From JAVBNA01 sp031551875 (GTDB taxonomy: Bacteria; Bacillota; Clostridia; Oscillospirales; Acutalibacteraceae), in assembly GCA_031551875.1 (NCBI GenBank), contig JAVBNA010000026.1, positions 1 through 64,000 of the forward strand: 64,000 bases of DNA, read 5' to 3'. The notes under the pieces were generated by a model. The model worked only from the letters and a program-made list of their open reading frames with translations. It was not told the origin of the DNA and ran no database searches. The translations under genes and the position numbers were made by a program. Positions 34,090 to 42,561 of this stretch are shown here, in pieces; position 1 is the stretch's first letter, and every line of letters starts with the position of its first letter.

Positions 34090-35136
34090 TTATACCTTGA
34101 TGTGCGCGGTGATGTATATCTGATTGATGCCCCGTGCAACCGTGAAGGCCAGCTCGACCACGCAGACGCCCGCGTCGTCCGCATCGGGATAGACGCGCGG
34201 CGTTTCATAGGCGTCCAGCAGCCCTGCCTCCTGCCGCCTGCTCAGCTCTACGGCCGCCTGTGTGGCAATGGCAGTGCGCGAACGTTGGTTGTTGCGCGCG
34301 CCGGGCAGACAGGCCCTGAGCGCCTCGCGCACGCCGGAGATCACGGTGTCGATGGCGAGCACCGTCGACAAATCGCGGTAGGAGCGGTCGGACACGCCGC
34401 CCGAGGTGGTGCGCGTGGTGACAGCGCGGATAATCTCCACCCCGCCCGACAGCGCCTCGAAAGGCGTGATGCCGACGCGGATCAGGTCGTCGACCTCCTC
34501 CTCGGTAAGCCGCCCCTCAAGCGCTGTGATCCCGCTGATTTTCAGTCCGTTGAAGTTCTGTGAGGCCGCCCCCGACGAGGAGGCCTTTGCCGCCAGCGCC
34601 GCCGCCAGGTAAATACCCGACACGGTTTCTCCTCCGCTGCTCAGCCCGTTCTGGGCGGTCAGCACCATGCGCTCGCAGTCGAGCGACTTCGCCCGGTTGA
34701 CGGCGTCTGCGGCGGCAAAGGCAATGCCGACACGCTCACGTTTGTTGCCGGAGGCGCGCACAACGCTTTCCTGCAAGGCCTTCTGAATCTGCACGGAGGT
34801 GCTGTCACTCACCACGGCGACCACCTCGCTGTCCCCCTCCAGAAGAGCAAACGCCTCGCCATAGCTATATGACCCGTCCACTGCGACCGCCTTGATCTCT
34901 GACGCTCCGTTGAGCAACAGGATCTCACACAGCGCGTTCATGTCCGAGTGGTCGCCCGCATCGCCGAAATACAGGCGGGCGGTGCTCATGCGGGTGACGG
35001 AATAAATGCGTCCGGTCTCACAGCCCGCGCAGGCCGCCACCAGTCCCACCGCGCCGCCGTTCTGGCCGCCGTAGGTGATGGAGGAGGTCTCATAGCTGGA
35101 AAATACGCCCGGACGCTCGCTTGCAATTACTGACAA
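34090..35136 (-). CDS. Phage tail sheath protein (XkdK-like)
   Basis: About 348-aa contractile sheath subunit. RPGVFSSYETSS at the N-terminus, central domains with NGLSSGGETVSGIYLAAALAA, and a C-terminal domain with VEIIRAVTTRT, AIDTVISGVREALR and INQIYITAHI are the usual sheath marks. The start is TTG 35136, 1 nt after the preceding stop, with AAAGGAAAGG 9 nt upstream; an ATG at 35163 would overlap the previous gene and lacks a ribosome site. Confidence 0.92.
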   Translation of the reverse strand: MSVIASERPGVFSSYETSSITYGGQNGGAVGLVAACAGCETGRIYSVTRMSTARLYFGDAGDHSDMNALCEILLLNGASEIKAVAVDGSYSYGEAFALLEGDSEVVAVVSDSTSVQIQKALQESVVRASGNKRERVGIAFAAADAVNRAKSLDCERMVLTAQNGLSSGGETVSGIYLAAALAAKASSSGAASQNFNGLKISGITALEGRLTEEEVDDLIRVGITPFEALSGGVEIIRAVTTRTTSGGVSDRSYRDLSTVLAIDTVISGVREALRACLPGARNNQRSRTAIATQAAVELSRRQEAGLLDAYETPRVYPDADDAGVCVVELAFTVARGINQIYITAHIKV

Positions 35137-35137
35137 A

Positions 35138-35614
35138 TTATTCACCCTTTCCTTTGATGACAATGCCGGTCAGCGGCCTGTCTTCGTCATACTCGCCGAC
35201 GTAGGTGACCAGCTCGGTACGGCAGTCGATTGTATACGCCATCGCCGTGGTTTCATATTTGATCTCGCCGCAGGACACCGAATGGATGCCCACCGCCCGA
35301 CCGCTGGTCATCAGGACGGTGCAGATGCGGGAGCAAATTTCATTCAGTGTGTCACCGCCCTTTTCCTCGGGACAGTACACCCTGATTTTCAAAATGACGT
35401 CCGAACGGCTGCCGCAGGTGTCGCCCGACAGGTATTGCCCGATCGCCCCGGCACTCATTTTGACCGCCTCCAGTCCAACCGATACACGGTTTTTTTTGAG
35501 TGGGTTGGGCAGCTTTTCGGGTGCAAAGGCCGTCGTGTACGTTGCACCTGAAAGACCCGCCTGGCTTTTGATCAGCTCCAGTACAATGCGTACAATTTCA
35601 TCCACTGTCGTCAT
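35138..35614 (-). CDS. Tail terminator/completion-like protein
   Basis: About 158 aa, alpha/beta. Position directly before the sheath matches the tail-terminator (XkdJ/gp15-like) proteins that cap the tail end. ATG 35614 overlaps the previous stop, with GGAGGAG upstream. The family assignment is by position and size only. Confidence 0.65.
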   Translation of the reverse strand: MTTVDEIVRIVLELIKSQAGLSGATYTTAFAPEKLPNPLKKNRVSVGLEAVKMSAGAIGQYLSGDTCGSRSDVILKIRVYCPEEKGGDTLNEICSRICTVLMTSGRAVGIHSVSCGEIKYETTAMAYTIDCRTELVTYVGEYDEDRPLTGIVIKGKGE

Positions 35615-35958
35615 GCACTCTCCTCCTCCACATAGGGCTGCAGCACCGCCCAGACATAGATGCATTCGTTGCTCAGGAAAACCGCCTCGCTGCGCCGCAC
35701 AACATATTTGTCGGGGGTGCGCTCAACAAGCACGGTGCCCCGCATCAAATCAATGCGCACATCCGCCGGGCCTATGTAAAGAAAATGACGGCTGTCCAGC
35801 GTCCCGCCGGGCAGAAAATCTCCGTCAAAATACCGCCTGCTCCGGTAGCGAAGCGGCTGGATCAGCGCGTTCACCGTCCGGGGCGGCGCACCCTGCGGCG
35901 CAACCTCCACGCTCTGTCCGTACCGCCCCATCAGGTGTCTCAGTACCCTACTTCTCAT
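35611..35958 (-). CDS. Head-tail joining protein (head closure type)
   Basis: About 115 aa, beta-rich (FLYIGPADVRID, GTVLVERTPDKYVV), as in small stoppers that close the head and bind the tail. ATG 35958 has AGGAAG 8 nt upstream. Assignment rests mainly on its place between connector and tail terminator. Confidence 0.65.
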   Translation of the reverse strand: MRSRVLRHLMGRYGQSVEVAPQGAPPRTVNALIQPLRYRSRRYFDGDFLPGGTLDSRHFLYIGPADVRIDLMRGTVLVERTPDKYVVRRSEAVFLSNECIYVWAVLQPYVEEESA

Positions 35959-35960
35959 GT

Positions 35961-36320
35961 TCAGCACTTCCTAAACGCAAAATCGGAATCGGTCAACAAA
36001 AAGGAAATCGAGCGGAGCGCGTCCTCCGCCACCGCTTTGGCCGCCCGTACCGCGCCCTCTCCGCCGCCTCTCACACTCACGTCGCCCGCACAGAAGGACT
36101 CGCTCTCCCGCGCCGCGCAGAGCTCCGTATACTTGGCGTATGCCAGCTCCGCCGCCACGCTTTGCAGCAGCGCTGCATTTTCCCTCTCCTTTTGGGGATC
36201 GCGCAGCCGGGAACGCAGCTGCCGCGCGTATCGGCTGCACAGCGGCAGCCATGCCGCCGCTTCCCCCTTGCCCATGCCGGTCAACAGCACAAAGTGCGTC
36301 AAAATGTCCTGTGGGTTCAC
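35961..36320 (-). CDS. Head-tail connector (gp6-like adaptor)
   Basis: About 119-aa mainly helical protein, starting at GTG 36320 (VNPQDILTHFVLLTGM) with GGAAAGGGGG upstream. It is an all-helical small adaptor (ENAALLQSVAAELAYAKY) of the type that docks on the portal. First gene after the capsid and its hairpins. Family inferred from size, helix content and order. Confidence 0.65.
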   Translation of the reverse strand: MNPQDILTHFVLLTGMGKGEAAAWLPLCSRYARQLRSRLRDPQKERENAALLQSVAAELAYAKYTELCAARESESFCAGDVSVRGGGEGAVRAAKAVAEDALRSISFLLTDSDFAFRKC

Positions 36321-36416
36321 GTTATTGCCCCCTTTCCTTTTATGATCGCGCCCCCGCGCAGCGCACATATACGGCCGCACCCGCCGCGGGCTTCCCCCGA
36401 GGCGGCGCCGTGGCGT

Positions 36417-36476
36417 GCGGGCCGGGGATCTCTCCCCCGGCCCGCCGCCCCGGCGATTCCGCCCTCCGGGCGGAAT
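36417..36476 (-). terminator. Two hairpins directly after the capsid gene
   Basis: Stem 1 is 36417-36427 with 36435-36445 (11 bp, all G-C); stem 2 is 36456-36464 with 36468-36476 (9 bp, 3-nt loop). Both fall in the 136-nt GC-rich gap between capsid stop and the next possible start. No T-run follows, so they may slow polymerase or stabilise the capsid mRNA rather than terminate. Confidence 0.5.
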
Positions 36477-36515
36477 GTGCGGCCCTCATCCGGCGCCGCT
36501 CTGTGGCAACGTCAC

Positions 36516-37523
36516 TTAGCTAATCTTCAGCACCTTGCCCGCGTCGGGATAAATTTTCGCAAAGCCCGCAATGGACGTGATGGCGGCGCGCTCCAGCTGA
36601 CGGTCAATCAGCTTGTCCGAATCAAGCACCACGTCGCCCGCCTGCACCATCTCAAGCGCACACCCCGAATCCAGGCCGATCATCTCACCGTCGGCAAGCG
36701 CCGTGGTTTTAACAAGCTTCGCGCCCAGCGGCGTCATCAGCTGGCCGGTCTGCTGGAAGCTGCCGGTATAGGGGCTGCTCAGCTCGCTGACGGCCAGAAG
36801 CTTGGTCATAGCCGCCGGAGACGCGAGGATGGTGTTGAGGGAATAGGGATCCAGCCCGCTCCACAGCTTGAGCACGTCCGCATAGGTCAGCGTACCGCTT
36901 GTGGCGGTGTTGATGACCGCCGCGGCATTGGTGTTGCCGTCGCCGTTTTTGATGACGTCCACCGCGTCCTTGAGCAGTGCACGGGCAATATACGCGCCGA
37001 TCTGCTTGAGGGTGACGGTGAAGAGATCCAGGCGCTGAAGGCGCAGCGACTCATAGGACGCCACCAGCAACCGCCCGCGCTTTTGCATCTTGACAAGGTT
37101 GTCCTGTCGGCGGATACAGGTTTTCGGAATCTCAGCGCCCTCACCCACCGGGGCAAAGGGCGTTTCCTCGGTTGACGGCAGCGCCGTAATGGTGCGGTAA
37201 TCCAGTCCATCGATGTTTGTGGTGGTCGCCACAATGCCGGACAGCGCGTCGTTCTCCTCCATGCCCTGACGAACGGCGCGCGCCACATATTCGGGAAACA
37301 GCGCCGCCGAACCGCTGGTCTTGAAGAACTTCTCCACGAGATCGGAATGCGCGCCGCCCACCTTGATGTCAAAGCGCTTGAGCTGACGCTGGTATGCATC
37401 CAGACCCTCCAGATCGGTTCCGACGTAGCTCTCGGACGGGTCAAGATCCTCAAGCGTTTTAGTAAAGCCCTTTTTGGTGTTGTACATGCCCTTTTCCAGC
37501 GAAATCGTCTTATAAATGCTCAT
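36516..37523 (-). CDS. Major capsid protein, HK97 fold
   Basis: About 335-aa shell protein. The N-terminal arm is helical (about 1-60), followed by an E-loop region with FAPVGEGAEIP, the P-domain and an A-domain with LSSPYTGSFQQTGQLMTPLG; GDGNTNAA is also typical. ATG 37523 is preferred (GGAG 11 nt upstream); an earlier ATG at 37532 is only 2 nt from the site. It follows the decoration protein and precedes the two hairpins. Confidence 0.85.
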   Translation of the reverse strand: MSIYKTISLEKGMYNTKKGFTKTLEDLDPSESYVGTDLEGLDAYQRQLKRFDIKVGGAHSDLVEKFFKTSGSAALFPEYVARAVRQGMEENDALSGIVATTTNIDGLDYRTITALPSTEETPFAPVGEGAEIPKTCIRRQDNLVKMQKRGRLLVASYESLRLQRLDLFTVTLKQIGAYIARALLKDAVDVIKNGDGNTNAAAVINTATSGTLTYADVLKLWSGLDPYSLNTILASPAAMTKLLAVSELSSPYTGSFQQTGQLMTPLGAKLVKTTALADGEMIGLDSGCALEMVQAGDVVLDSDKLIDRQLERAAITSIAGFAKIYPDAGKVLKIS

Positions 37524-37571
37524 TGTGTACATGTCTCCTTTACTCGGTTGATTGTCCCCTTTCAGGGTCTC

Positions 37572-37919
37572 CTACAGAATAATTCCAATGGTTTTTGCGG
37601 CGGTGTCCACATCGACCACCTGCACCGGGATGGCGACCTCGGTTCCGGTGGACGGCTTAACCTTGCCGCCGGTCGACCCGTTGAGTGTCGCACGGCCCAC
37701 GGCAACCGTGCCGGTATAGGCCACGCGTATATACCCCTTCATCTGCACTGTGGCAAAGCCGTTCTCCAGGCGTGTGCACACGCCGCAGAAGTCGCCGCTG
37801 TTGGCCGCGGCCGATACGATGCCGTTTGCTGTAATCGCGACGGGCGCGCCGACGGCAACGTTTGTACCCGCCTCAAAGGTGGCGACCTGTTCGCCCAGTC
37901 CGTTCATGCTGATTTTCAT
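37572..37919 (-). CDS. Capsid decoration/stabilisation-like protein
   Basis: 115 aa, beta-rich with many small residues (AVGAPVAITANGIVSAA, GYIRVAYTG), as in small trimeric proteins that stud HK97-fold shells. GGAGG precedes the ATG. Located between protease and capsid genes; no known motif, so the role is inferred from composition and order. Confidence 0.65.
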   Translation of the reverse strand: MKISMNGLGEQVATFEAGTNVAVGAPVAITANGIVSAAANSGDFCGVCTRLENGFATVQMKGYIRVAYTGTVAVGRATLNGSTGGKVKPSTGTEVAIPVQVVDVDTAAKTIGIIL

Positions 37920-37930
37920 GACGATTCCTC

Positions 37931-38278
37931 CTAAATTTTATATTCCGAATGACCCCGGTTGGGATTGCCCGGCTCGTGTGTGTGAAGCTGCGGCCTCAGC
38001 GGAAGCACCTTCTGCGCCCTCTCTTCATACAGCGACTTAACCGTGGCGAGCTCCTCAACGCTCATCTTCTGCGCAAGCGCCCCCACAAAGTCCCCCGACA
38101 GCCCCGGCTCGGCCAGCACGCACAGCCGCACAACGTCCTTTTGCAGCGTCTCCCGGTACACCCGACCGCACTGCGCTTCCTTTTCAAGCGCGGTCAAATG
38201 CTCATGAAGCTGTCCGGCCTCCCCCGCCGAAAGGGTAACCGCCTCGCGCGCCGCAAGGCTTTTGAGAATACTTTCCAT
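37931..38278 (-). CDS. Scaffold domain from an internal start in the protease gene
   Basis: An in-frame ATG at 38278 has a perfect AAGGAGG 8 nt upstream, in the middle of the protease gene. Initiation here would give a 115-aa helical protein (MESILKSLAAREAV onward) equal to the C-terminal part. This mirrors lambda gpC/Nu3, where the scaffold is the separately translated tail of the protease gene. Signal seen; product inferred. Confidence 0.55.
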   Translation of the reverse strand: MESILKSLAAREAVTLSAGEAGQLHEHLTALEKEAQCGRVYRETLQKDVVRLCVLAEPGLSGDFVGALAQKMSVEELATVKSLYEERAQKVLPLRPQLHTHEPGNPNRGHSEYKI

Positions 38279-38911
38279 GCTCTTTTCCTCCTTCCCTGCC
38301 GCAAACGCCTTGGTGACCCCGGCGAGCGGCTGCGCCGGCACCGCCACAAAGGACCACTCGTAGGCGTCGCGCGGTTCCTCAAGCAGGGTGTGACAGCGTA
38401 CCGTCTGCCCCTGCACGGTGTAGGTTTTGCCGTTTTTGTGCCCGCAGGGCGCCTGGCTGAGATTCGCACCGCACACCGAGCAGCTCTTCCTGCCCATGGC
38501 GCAGCCCACGCTGACCTCCTTTTTGATGCCGGTCTCGATCTCGGTGATCAGCTCCTCATTTTTAGGAAGCCGGGGCATATACGCCCGCGCGGTCAGACGA
38601 TGGTAGTCCTCGCCCGCTTCGGTTTTCTGTCCCGCAACCTTTTCCACCTGCGTACTGAAAATGCGCGCCGTCTGGTCTCGTCCCTTCATGCTGTGGTCAA
38701 AGATGCCCGTCTTGCCGACGAAAAGCTCAGCCAAGGCTTTCAGCGCCGGCAGGGTAAAGCGTTCGCCGTCCCGGTCGATCTCGTTGTCACACAGCACGAC
38801 CGAAAAGACATACACCTCCTCCTCGGTCACCGCCCTGCGGGAAAAACGCTCAATGGCCTCCAGTTCCTCCCCGTGCGGGGACGCGCTTTTGATGGTAAAG
38901 CCTTCTTTCAT
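37931..38911 (-). CDS. Prohead maturation protease with C-terminal scaffold (XkdF-like)
   Basis: 326 aa. The N-terminal about 200 residues look like an S78-type prohead protease: NEIDRDGERF, IFDHSM with a candidate His, and EVSVGC with a candidate Ser. A cysteine knuckle CSVCGANLSQAPCGH lies at about 144-160. The C-terminal 115 residues are helical and scaffold-like. AAGGAGG precedes the ATG. Cuts the scaffold during capsid maturation (family knowledge). Confidence 0.8.
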   Translation of the reverse strand: MKEGFTIKSASPHGEELEAIERFSRRAVTEEEVYVFSVVLCDNEIDRDGERFTLPALKALAELFVGKTGIFDHSMKGRDQTARIFSTQVEKVAGQKTEAGEDYHRLTARAYMPRLPKNEELITEIETGIKKEVSVGCAMGRKSCSVCGANLSQAPCGHKNGKTYTVQGQTVRCHTLLEEPRDAYEWSFVAVPAQPLAGVTKAFAAGKEEKSMESILKSLAAREAVTLSAGEAGQLHEHLTALEKEAQCGRVYRETLQKDVVRLCVLAEPGLSGDFVGALAQKMSVEELATVKSLYEERAQKVLPLRPQLHTHEPGNPNRGHSEYKI

Positions 38912-38923
38912 GTTTTCACCTCC

Positions 38924-40084
38924 TTATGCTCTGTCTGCCTGCGCGGCAAAAATCCTCTGCTCTATTTCAGCGGCCTGCGCCGCGCGAAGCCTTGCGTTGG
39001 CCAGCTCCACCTCATCCTGAAGGTTGATGTTCTCCCACTCGATGTCCACCCGGTCGCCGTACCCCTTCATACGAAGCCACAGGGCGCAGATCTTTTCGAT
39101 AACCGGCTCCAGAATCCTCCGGTAGCTTTCGAGCTCGCTGGTCAAAATGTCGGCCTGCCCGGTGGACATGCGCTCGGTGGACGACCACGAAAGTCCCAGT
39201 AAAAAGGGAGGCACCCCCATTTTTGCCACGATCTGCTCGAGCATCTGCCGTACGGGGATATTGCTGTCAAGCACCTGATTATCGGCGCCGATCACCTGTA
39301 TGCCCACGTCGCCCACCGCGACGAAATCGCTGACCGTGCCGCTGTCCTCCCGCATGGCGGACGACCATTCCTTCGCCATCTGCTCGGCACGTTCGCGTGT
39401 ATATCCGTGGTCGCCCTCGCCCGAGGGCTTATATGTGACCGCAAAACGGATGTTGCCCACCCGCTCCCAGTTGACGCCGATCGTGTGGTAAATCTTGAGC
39501 AGAATCCCGCTGACAAAGGGCAACCCCCGCAGCAGGGACACGCCCGCCACATCGCCCGGCTCGGGGTTGAGGGCGGAAAAAAGGATGAGCGAAGGATAGG
39601 GCAGGCGCACATTTTGCGTGCCCTCCTTCCGGTAAAATTCCAGCGCGAGCGGGTTGTCCCCCGGCTTTACCTCCAGCGCGTCGAGCGGCGCGTTGTAGAG
39701 AGCGCGTATGCCCCGGCCGCCCGCCTCCGGGATTATCTCCCCGACTGCGTTTCCATAGGTCAGAAGCTGTTCCAGATAAGCCGACAAAAAGCTGTGGATG
39801 CCGGTCTGGTAGGCGCCTACCTGCACCGACCTCAGAAAAAAACCAAGCTCCTCCTGCACGTGCGGGTCAGGATGCGCCACCTCAAAGCTGCCCATCAGCC
39901 GGATGATCTTATAAATCGCCGCGTCGATGATTGGGATGGCCTCTCTGAGCGTCTTGTACAGCCGATTCTCCTGTGCGAGGGGCACATAGCGGGAAAGCGC
40001 CCCGAAGGGATGCCCCTCCCGCCGCGCGGTCTGCACCGAAAGAGCGCGCTCTTCCTCCCTCGGTTTTTTTGTAAACAGTCCCAA
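38924..40084 (-). CDS. Phage portal protein
   Basis: 386 aa. REAIPIIDAAIYKIIRL, LTYGNAVGEIIP and a C-terminal WENINLQDEVELANARL match XkdE-type portals, the dodecameric DNA gate of the capsid. It starts at TTG 40084 with AAAGGAGG 7 nt upstream. Length is on the short side for portals. Confidence 0.88.
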   Translation of the reverse strand: MGLFTKKPREEERALSVQTARREGHPFGALSRYVPLAQENRLYKTLREAIPIIDAAIYKIIRLMGSFEVAHPDPHVQEELGFFLRSVQVGAYQTGIHSFLSAYLEQLLTYGNAVGEIIPEAGGRGIRALYNAPLDALEVKPGDNPLALEFYRKEGTQNVRLPYPSLILFSALNPEPGDVAGVSLLRGLPFVSGILLKIYHTIGVNWERVGNIRFAVTYKPSGEGDHGYTRERAEQMAKEWSSAMREDSGTVSDFVAVGDVGIQVIGADNQVLDSNIPVRQMLEQIVAKMGVPPFLLGLSWSSTERMSTGQADILTSELESYRRILEPVIEKICALWLRMKGYGDRVDIEWENINLQDEVELANARLRAAQAAEIEQRIFAAQADRA

Positions 40085-40122
40085 TGCAATTCCTCCTTTG
40101 TGGGATGTGTTGAAGCATGCCG

Positions 40123-41379
40123 TCAGCCCCGTCGGGCTGCCATAACAAAAAATTCATCGTTTTCCTTCTGCTCCAGAAAGGTGGACACAAAATACCGGAT
40201 GTCATCCATTGCGTGGTCATGCTCCTTGCACGGCGCGTCCCGGCCGCCCGCCTGCTCCCACCGGTAACAGCCGAATTCGCGCATCGCGTCGGGACATACG
40301 GTGGTGATTTTAATGCGGCCGCTTTTGAGCTGGTCGGCCACCTGCCGGATGCCGGCGAGCACATCGTTCTTCGCCTTGACCACCCTGAAGGTCTTGTGCC
40401 GGCGGATGGTGGCGATGAAGCTGGCCGCCGACGGGTCAACCGTAACTTTCGCGATCTTGTGCTGCCCCGCAAGCTCACAGAGTGCGGCATAGTGCTCCTC
40501 ATCGGTGCGCTGGATTCCCTCGGCCTTTGAGTCGAAGTAATACTCCGCAACGCGGAACCACACCTCGCCGTACTTGCCCCACAGCCCAAAGGACGCCGGG
40601 TTGACCGTGCCGTAATCGCAGGAAACGCGGTACTCCTCGGCCTCTCCGTCGGGCGGGGCGCAGAAATAGCGCCCGTCGCTCATGAAGGGATACACAAGCC
40701 CCTCAGCCGCCACCCATTTGCCCTCCACAAAGCGCTCGTAAAACGCCCCTGAATAGAGCGACTTATACCGCTCGATCATCTGCGGGGAAAGCGCGGGGTT
40801 GTCCTCCATGCGGAAGTGCAGGTAAAACGCGTTCTTTTTGTCCGCCCCCAGAATCCATTCGCGGTGGAACCAGTGGCGGGGGTGTTCGGGGTTGCAGTTA
40901 AACCAGAATTTTGAGCCCTCCACCGAACAGCGCGCGAGCGCCTGCTCCACAAATGACCGCGGCATGAGCGCCACCTCGTCGAACAGCACTCCCGACAGCG
41001 TCATGCCCTGAATGAGCGCGGAGGAGGACTCGTCCCGCCCTCCGAAGAGGAAAAACCGGTTGGTCACACGCCCTTTGGTGATCTCCAGCAGGTTCTGCGA
41101 AATTTTGAGCTTATAGGCAAACCCCAGCTCACCCAGCAGGGAGGTCAGCGGCCCGGCGACGTTGCGCCGAAGCGACGCAATCGTCTTGCCGCACATCGCA
41201 AAGGAGTGGTCGGAGAACGCCGAAAAGCTCCAAAAGACAAAGGCAACCGACATGCACAGCGTCTTGCCGCTGCGCACGGCGCCGTCGCAGATGACCGCGT
41301 CACAGCGGGCGTATTTGCTGTTTTTGCACCACCAGGTCAGCGCCCTCATCTGCTTGGGGGAAAAGGGCTTAAAGCTCAT
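40123..41379 (-). CDS. Terminase large subunit
   Basis: 418-aa DNA-packaging ATPase/nuclease of the PBSX XtmB type. Walker A reads GAVRSGKT (about 33-40) and Walker B VLFDEVA. The nuclease domain acidic residues lie in SCDYGT, VDPSAAS and HAMDDIRYF. All core motifs are intact. It overlaps the small subunit by 11 nt; GGAGGAG lies before the ATG. Confidence 0.93.
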   Translation of the reverse strand: MSFKPFSPKQMRALTWWCKNSKYARCDAVICDGAVRSGKTLCMSVAFVFWSFSAFSDHSFAMCGKTIASLRRNVAGPLTSLLGELGFAYKLKISQNLLEITKGRVTNRFFLFGGRDESSSALIQGMTLSGVLFDEVALMPRSFVEQALARCSVEGSKFWFNCNPEHPRHWFHREWILGADKKNAFYLHFRMEDNPALSPQMIERYKSLYSGAFYERFVEGKWVAAEGLVYPFMSDGRYFCAPPDGEAEEYRVSCDYGTVNPASFGLWGKYGEVWFRVAEYYFDSKAEGIQRTDEEHYAALCELAGQHKIAKVTVDPSAASFIATIRRHKTFRVVKAKNDVLAGIRQVADQLKSGRIKITTVCPDAMREFGCYRWEQAGGRDAPCKEHDHAMDDIRYFVSTFLEQKENDEFFVMAARRG

Positions 41380-41866
41380 GGGCGTCTCCTCCGTTCACCG
41401 CGCTGGCGCCGCGCTCCAGCGCGCTTAAAAATGCGGACTGCCCCTCCTGTCCCTCCGCCGAAAGCTGCTGAAGCTTTTCAAGTGCCTTGAGCCGGTCAAA
41501 AAACTTGATTTCCATGCCTCCGCCCCGGGGACGTTTGATTTCGGAAACGCCGAACAAATCCATGGTTTCCAGCTCCTCAGGGCTGACCTCCTCCGAAAAA
41601 AGAAGCTTCACCGCGTCGGAGATCCCCCCATAGGCCAGCCTCTCATACCCTGCCGCCGCCTTTGTCCCCGCCGTATACTGTCCCGCCCACCGGTGAATGC
41701 GCAGAATTTCCTCCTGGATCCGATCCTGATGGATCAGCTTCTGCCCGTTTTTTTCGGGAAAGAGAAGATATCCCGAACGCGCCGCCGCCTCACGCACATT
41801 GCCCATGCGCACATAATTCTGGCAAAACAGCCGCTCCCTTGATGAGATGTGCATCCTTTTCTCCAC
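41369..41866 (-). CDS. Terminase small subunit
   Basis: 165 aa. The N-terminal HTH-like segment (SRERLFCQNYVRMGNVREAAARSGY in part) recognises DNA; the rest is helical oligomerisation sequence. GTG 41866 is the start, with AAAGGAGG 8 nt upstream. It is the first gene of the module, and about 170 nt separates it from the thioesterase gene. No strong promoter was found there. Confidence 0.85.
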   Translation of the reverse strand: MEKRMHISSRERLFCQNYVRMGNVREAAARSGYLLFPEKNGQKLIHQDRIQEEILRIHRWAGQYTAGTKAAAGYERLAYGGISDAVKLLFSEEVSPEELETMDLFGVSEIKRPRGGGMEIKFFDRLKALEKLQQLSAEGQEGQSAFLSALERGASAVNGGDAHEL

Positions 41867-41993
41867 GCTTCAATCCTCCTTTATCTGCTCGTAGGGTCAT
41901 GCTCTGTCACCCCCTTGCACGGTTCTCTCATAACTAGCCCGCAGTCCCCCCTTCCTTGCCTGGAAAAGAGCATATTTCCGTTTTTCCATAAAA

Positions 41994-42024
41994 AAGTGTC
42001 CGGACGGAAATTCCGTCCGGACAC
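41994..42024 (-). terminator. Terminator of the thioesterase gene
   Basis: 15-nt arms (41994-42008 with 42010-42024) around a single central base; on the minus strand the stem is followed by six Ts. It separates the phage-like module from upstream transcription. Confidence 0.85.
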
Positions 42025-42042
42025 TCGGCCGATCTATCGGTT

Positions 42043-42429
42043 TTACTTGCTCTTCGCTTTATCCAGAAACCTCTCCGCGCGCACCTGTACGCGCGTATGC
42101 GTTCCCTCCGCGATCCTTTCCCGTTCATCAAAAGCAATCACCGCGAAGGTATAGGTACGACCCTCAATCCCGGTCAGCTCGGCCACCCCGCGCACATTCA
42201 TGCCCTCCGGCGTTGCGGCAATATGGGACAGTGAAATCTCTGTCCCCACGGTGGTCATGCCCGTGTCAAGCGCCTCCTGCACAAGCCCTGCCGCCGCACA
42301 CTCCAGGAGGGCGACACACATGGGCGTCGCGAACACCTCCACGCTGCCGCTGCCCACCGACGACGCCAGCCGCTCTTTTGTTACTGCCCATTCGACCTCA
42401 TGCTTCATCCCAACCGTAAGCTCCTTCAT
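42043..42429 (-). CDS. Hot-dog thioesterase, FlK-like
   Basis: 128 aa. ATPMCVALLECAA with the Glu, VGTEISLSHIAATPEG with Thr and His form the catalytic pattern of fluoroacetyl-CoA thioesterase-like proteins. In Clostridia members occur widely and are unlikely to be fluoroacetate-specific; the natural acyl-CoA is unknown. AAAGGACG is upstream. It is divergent from the acyltransferase gene. Confidence 0.8.
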   Translation of the reverse strand: MKELTVGMKHEVEWAVTKERLASSVGSGSVEVFATPMCVALLECAAAGLVQEALDTGMTTVGTEISLSHIAATPEGMNVRGVAELTGIEGRTYTFAVIAFDERERIAEGTHTRVQVRAERFLDKAKSK

Positions 42430-42490
42430 ACCCTTTCACGTCCTTTCTTCCCTTAGACTATCACATTTCTCAAATCTTTACAAATGCTTC

Positions 42491-42519
42491 TTGTCCCCCT
42501 CCCCCGCAGATGGTATAAT
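42491..42519 (+). promoter_or_regulatory. Promoter of the acyltransferase/tex unit
   Basis: TTGTCC (42491-42496), a 17-nt spacer and TATAAT (42514-42519) with TGG in front. Confidence 0.7.
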
Positions 42520-42561
42520 ATTTTTATTGTCTGCGATTGTAAGCGTAAAGGAGGCGCGTAT

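Noticed and set aside
35205..37175. 656-codon open frame on the plus strand through the phage-like module
   Set aside because: It runs antisense to capsid, sheath-region and connector genes that have ribosome sites and known families; long antisense frames are expected in GC-rich coding DNA.
41867..41993. Phage-type promoter or operator before the small terminase gene
   Set aside because: No convincing -35/-10 pair or LexA-like box was found there; transcription may begin elsewhere.
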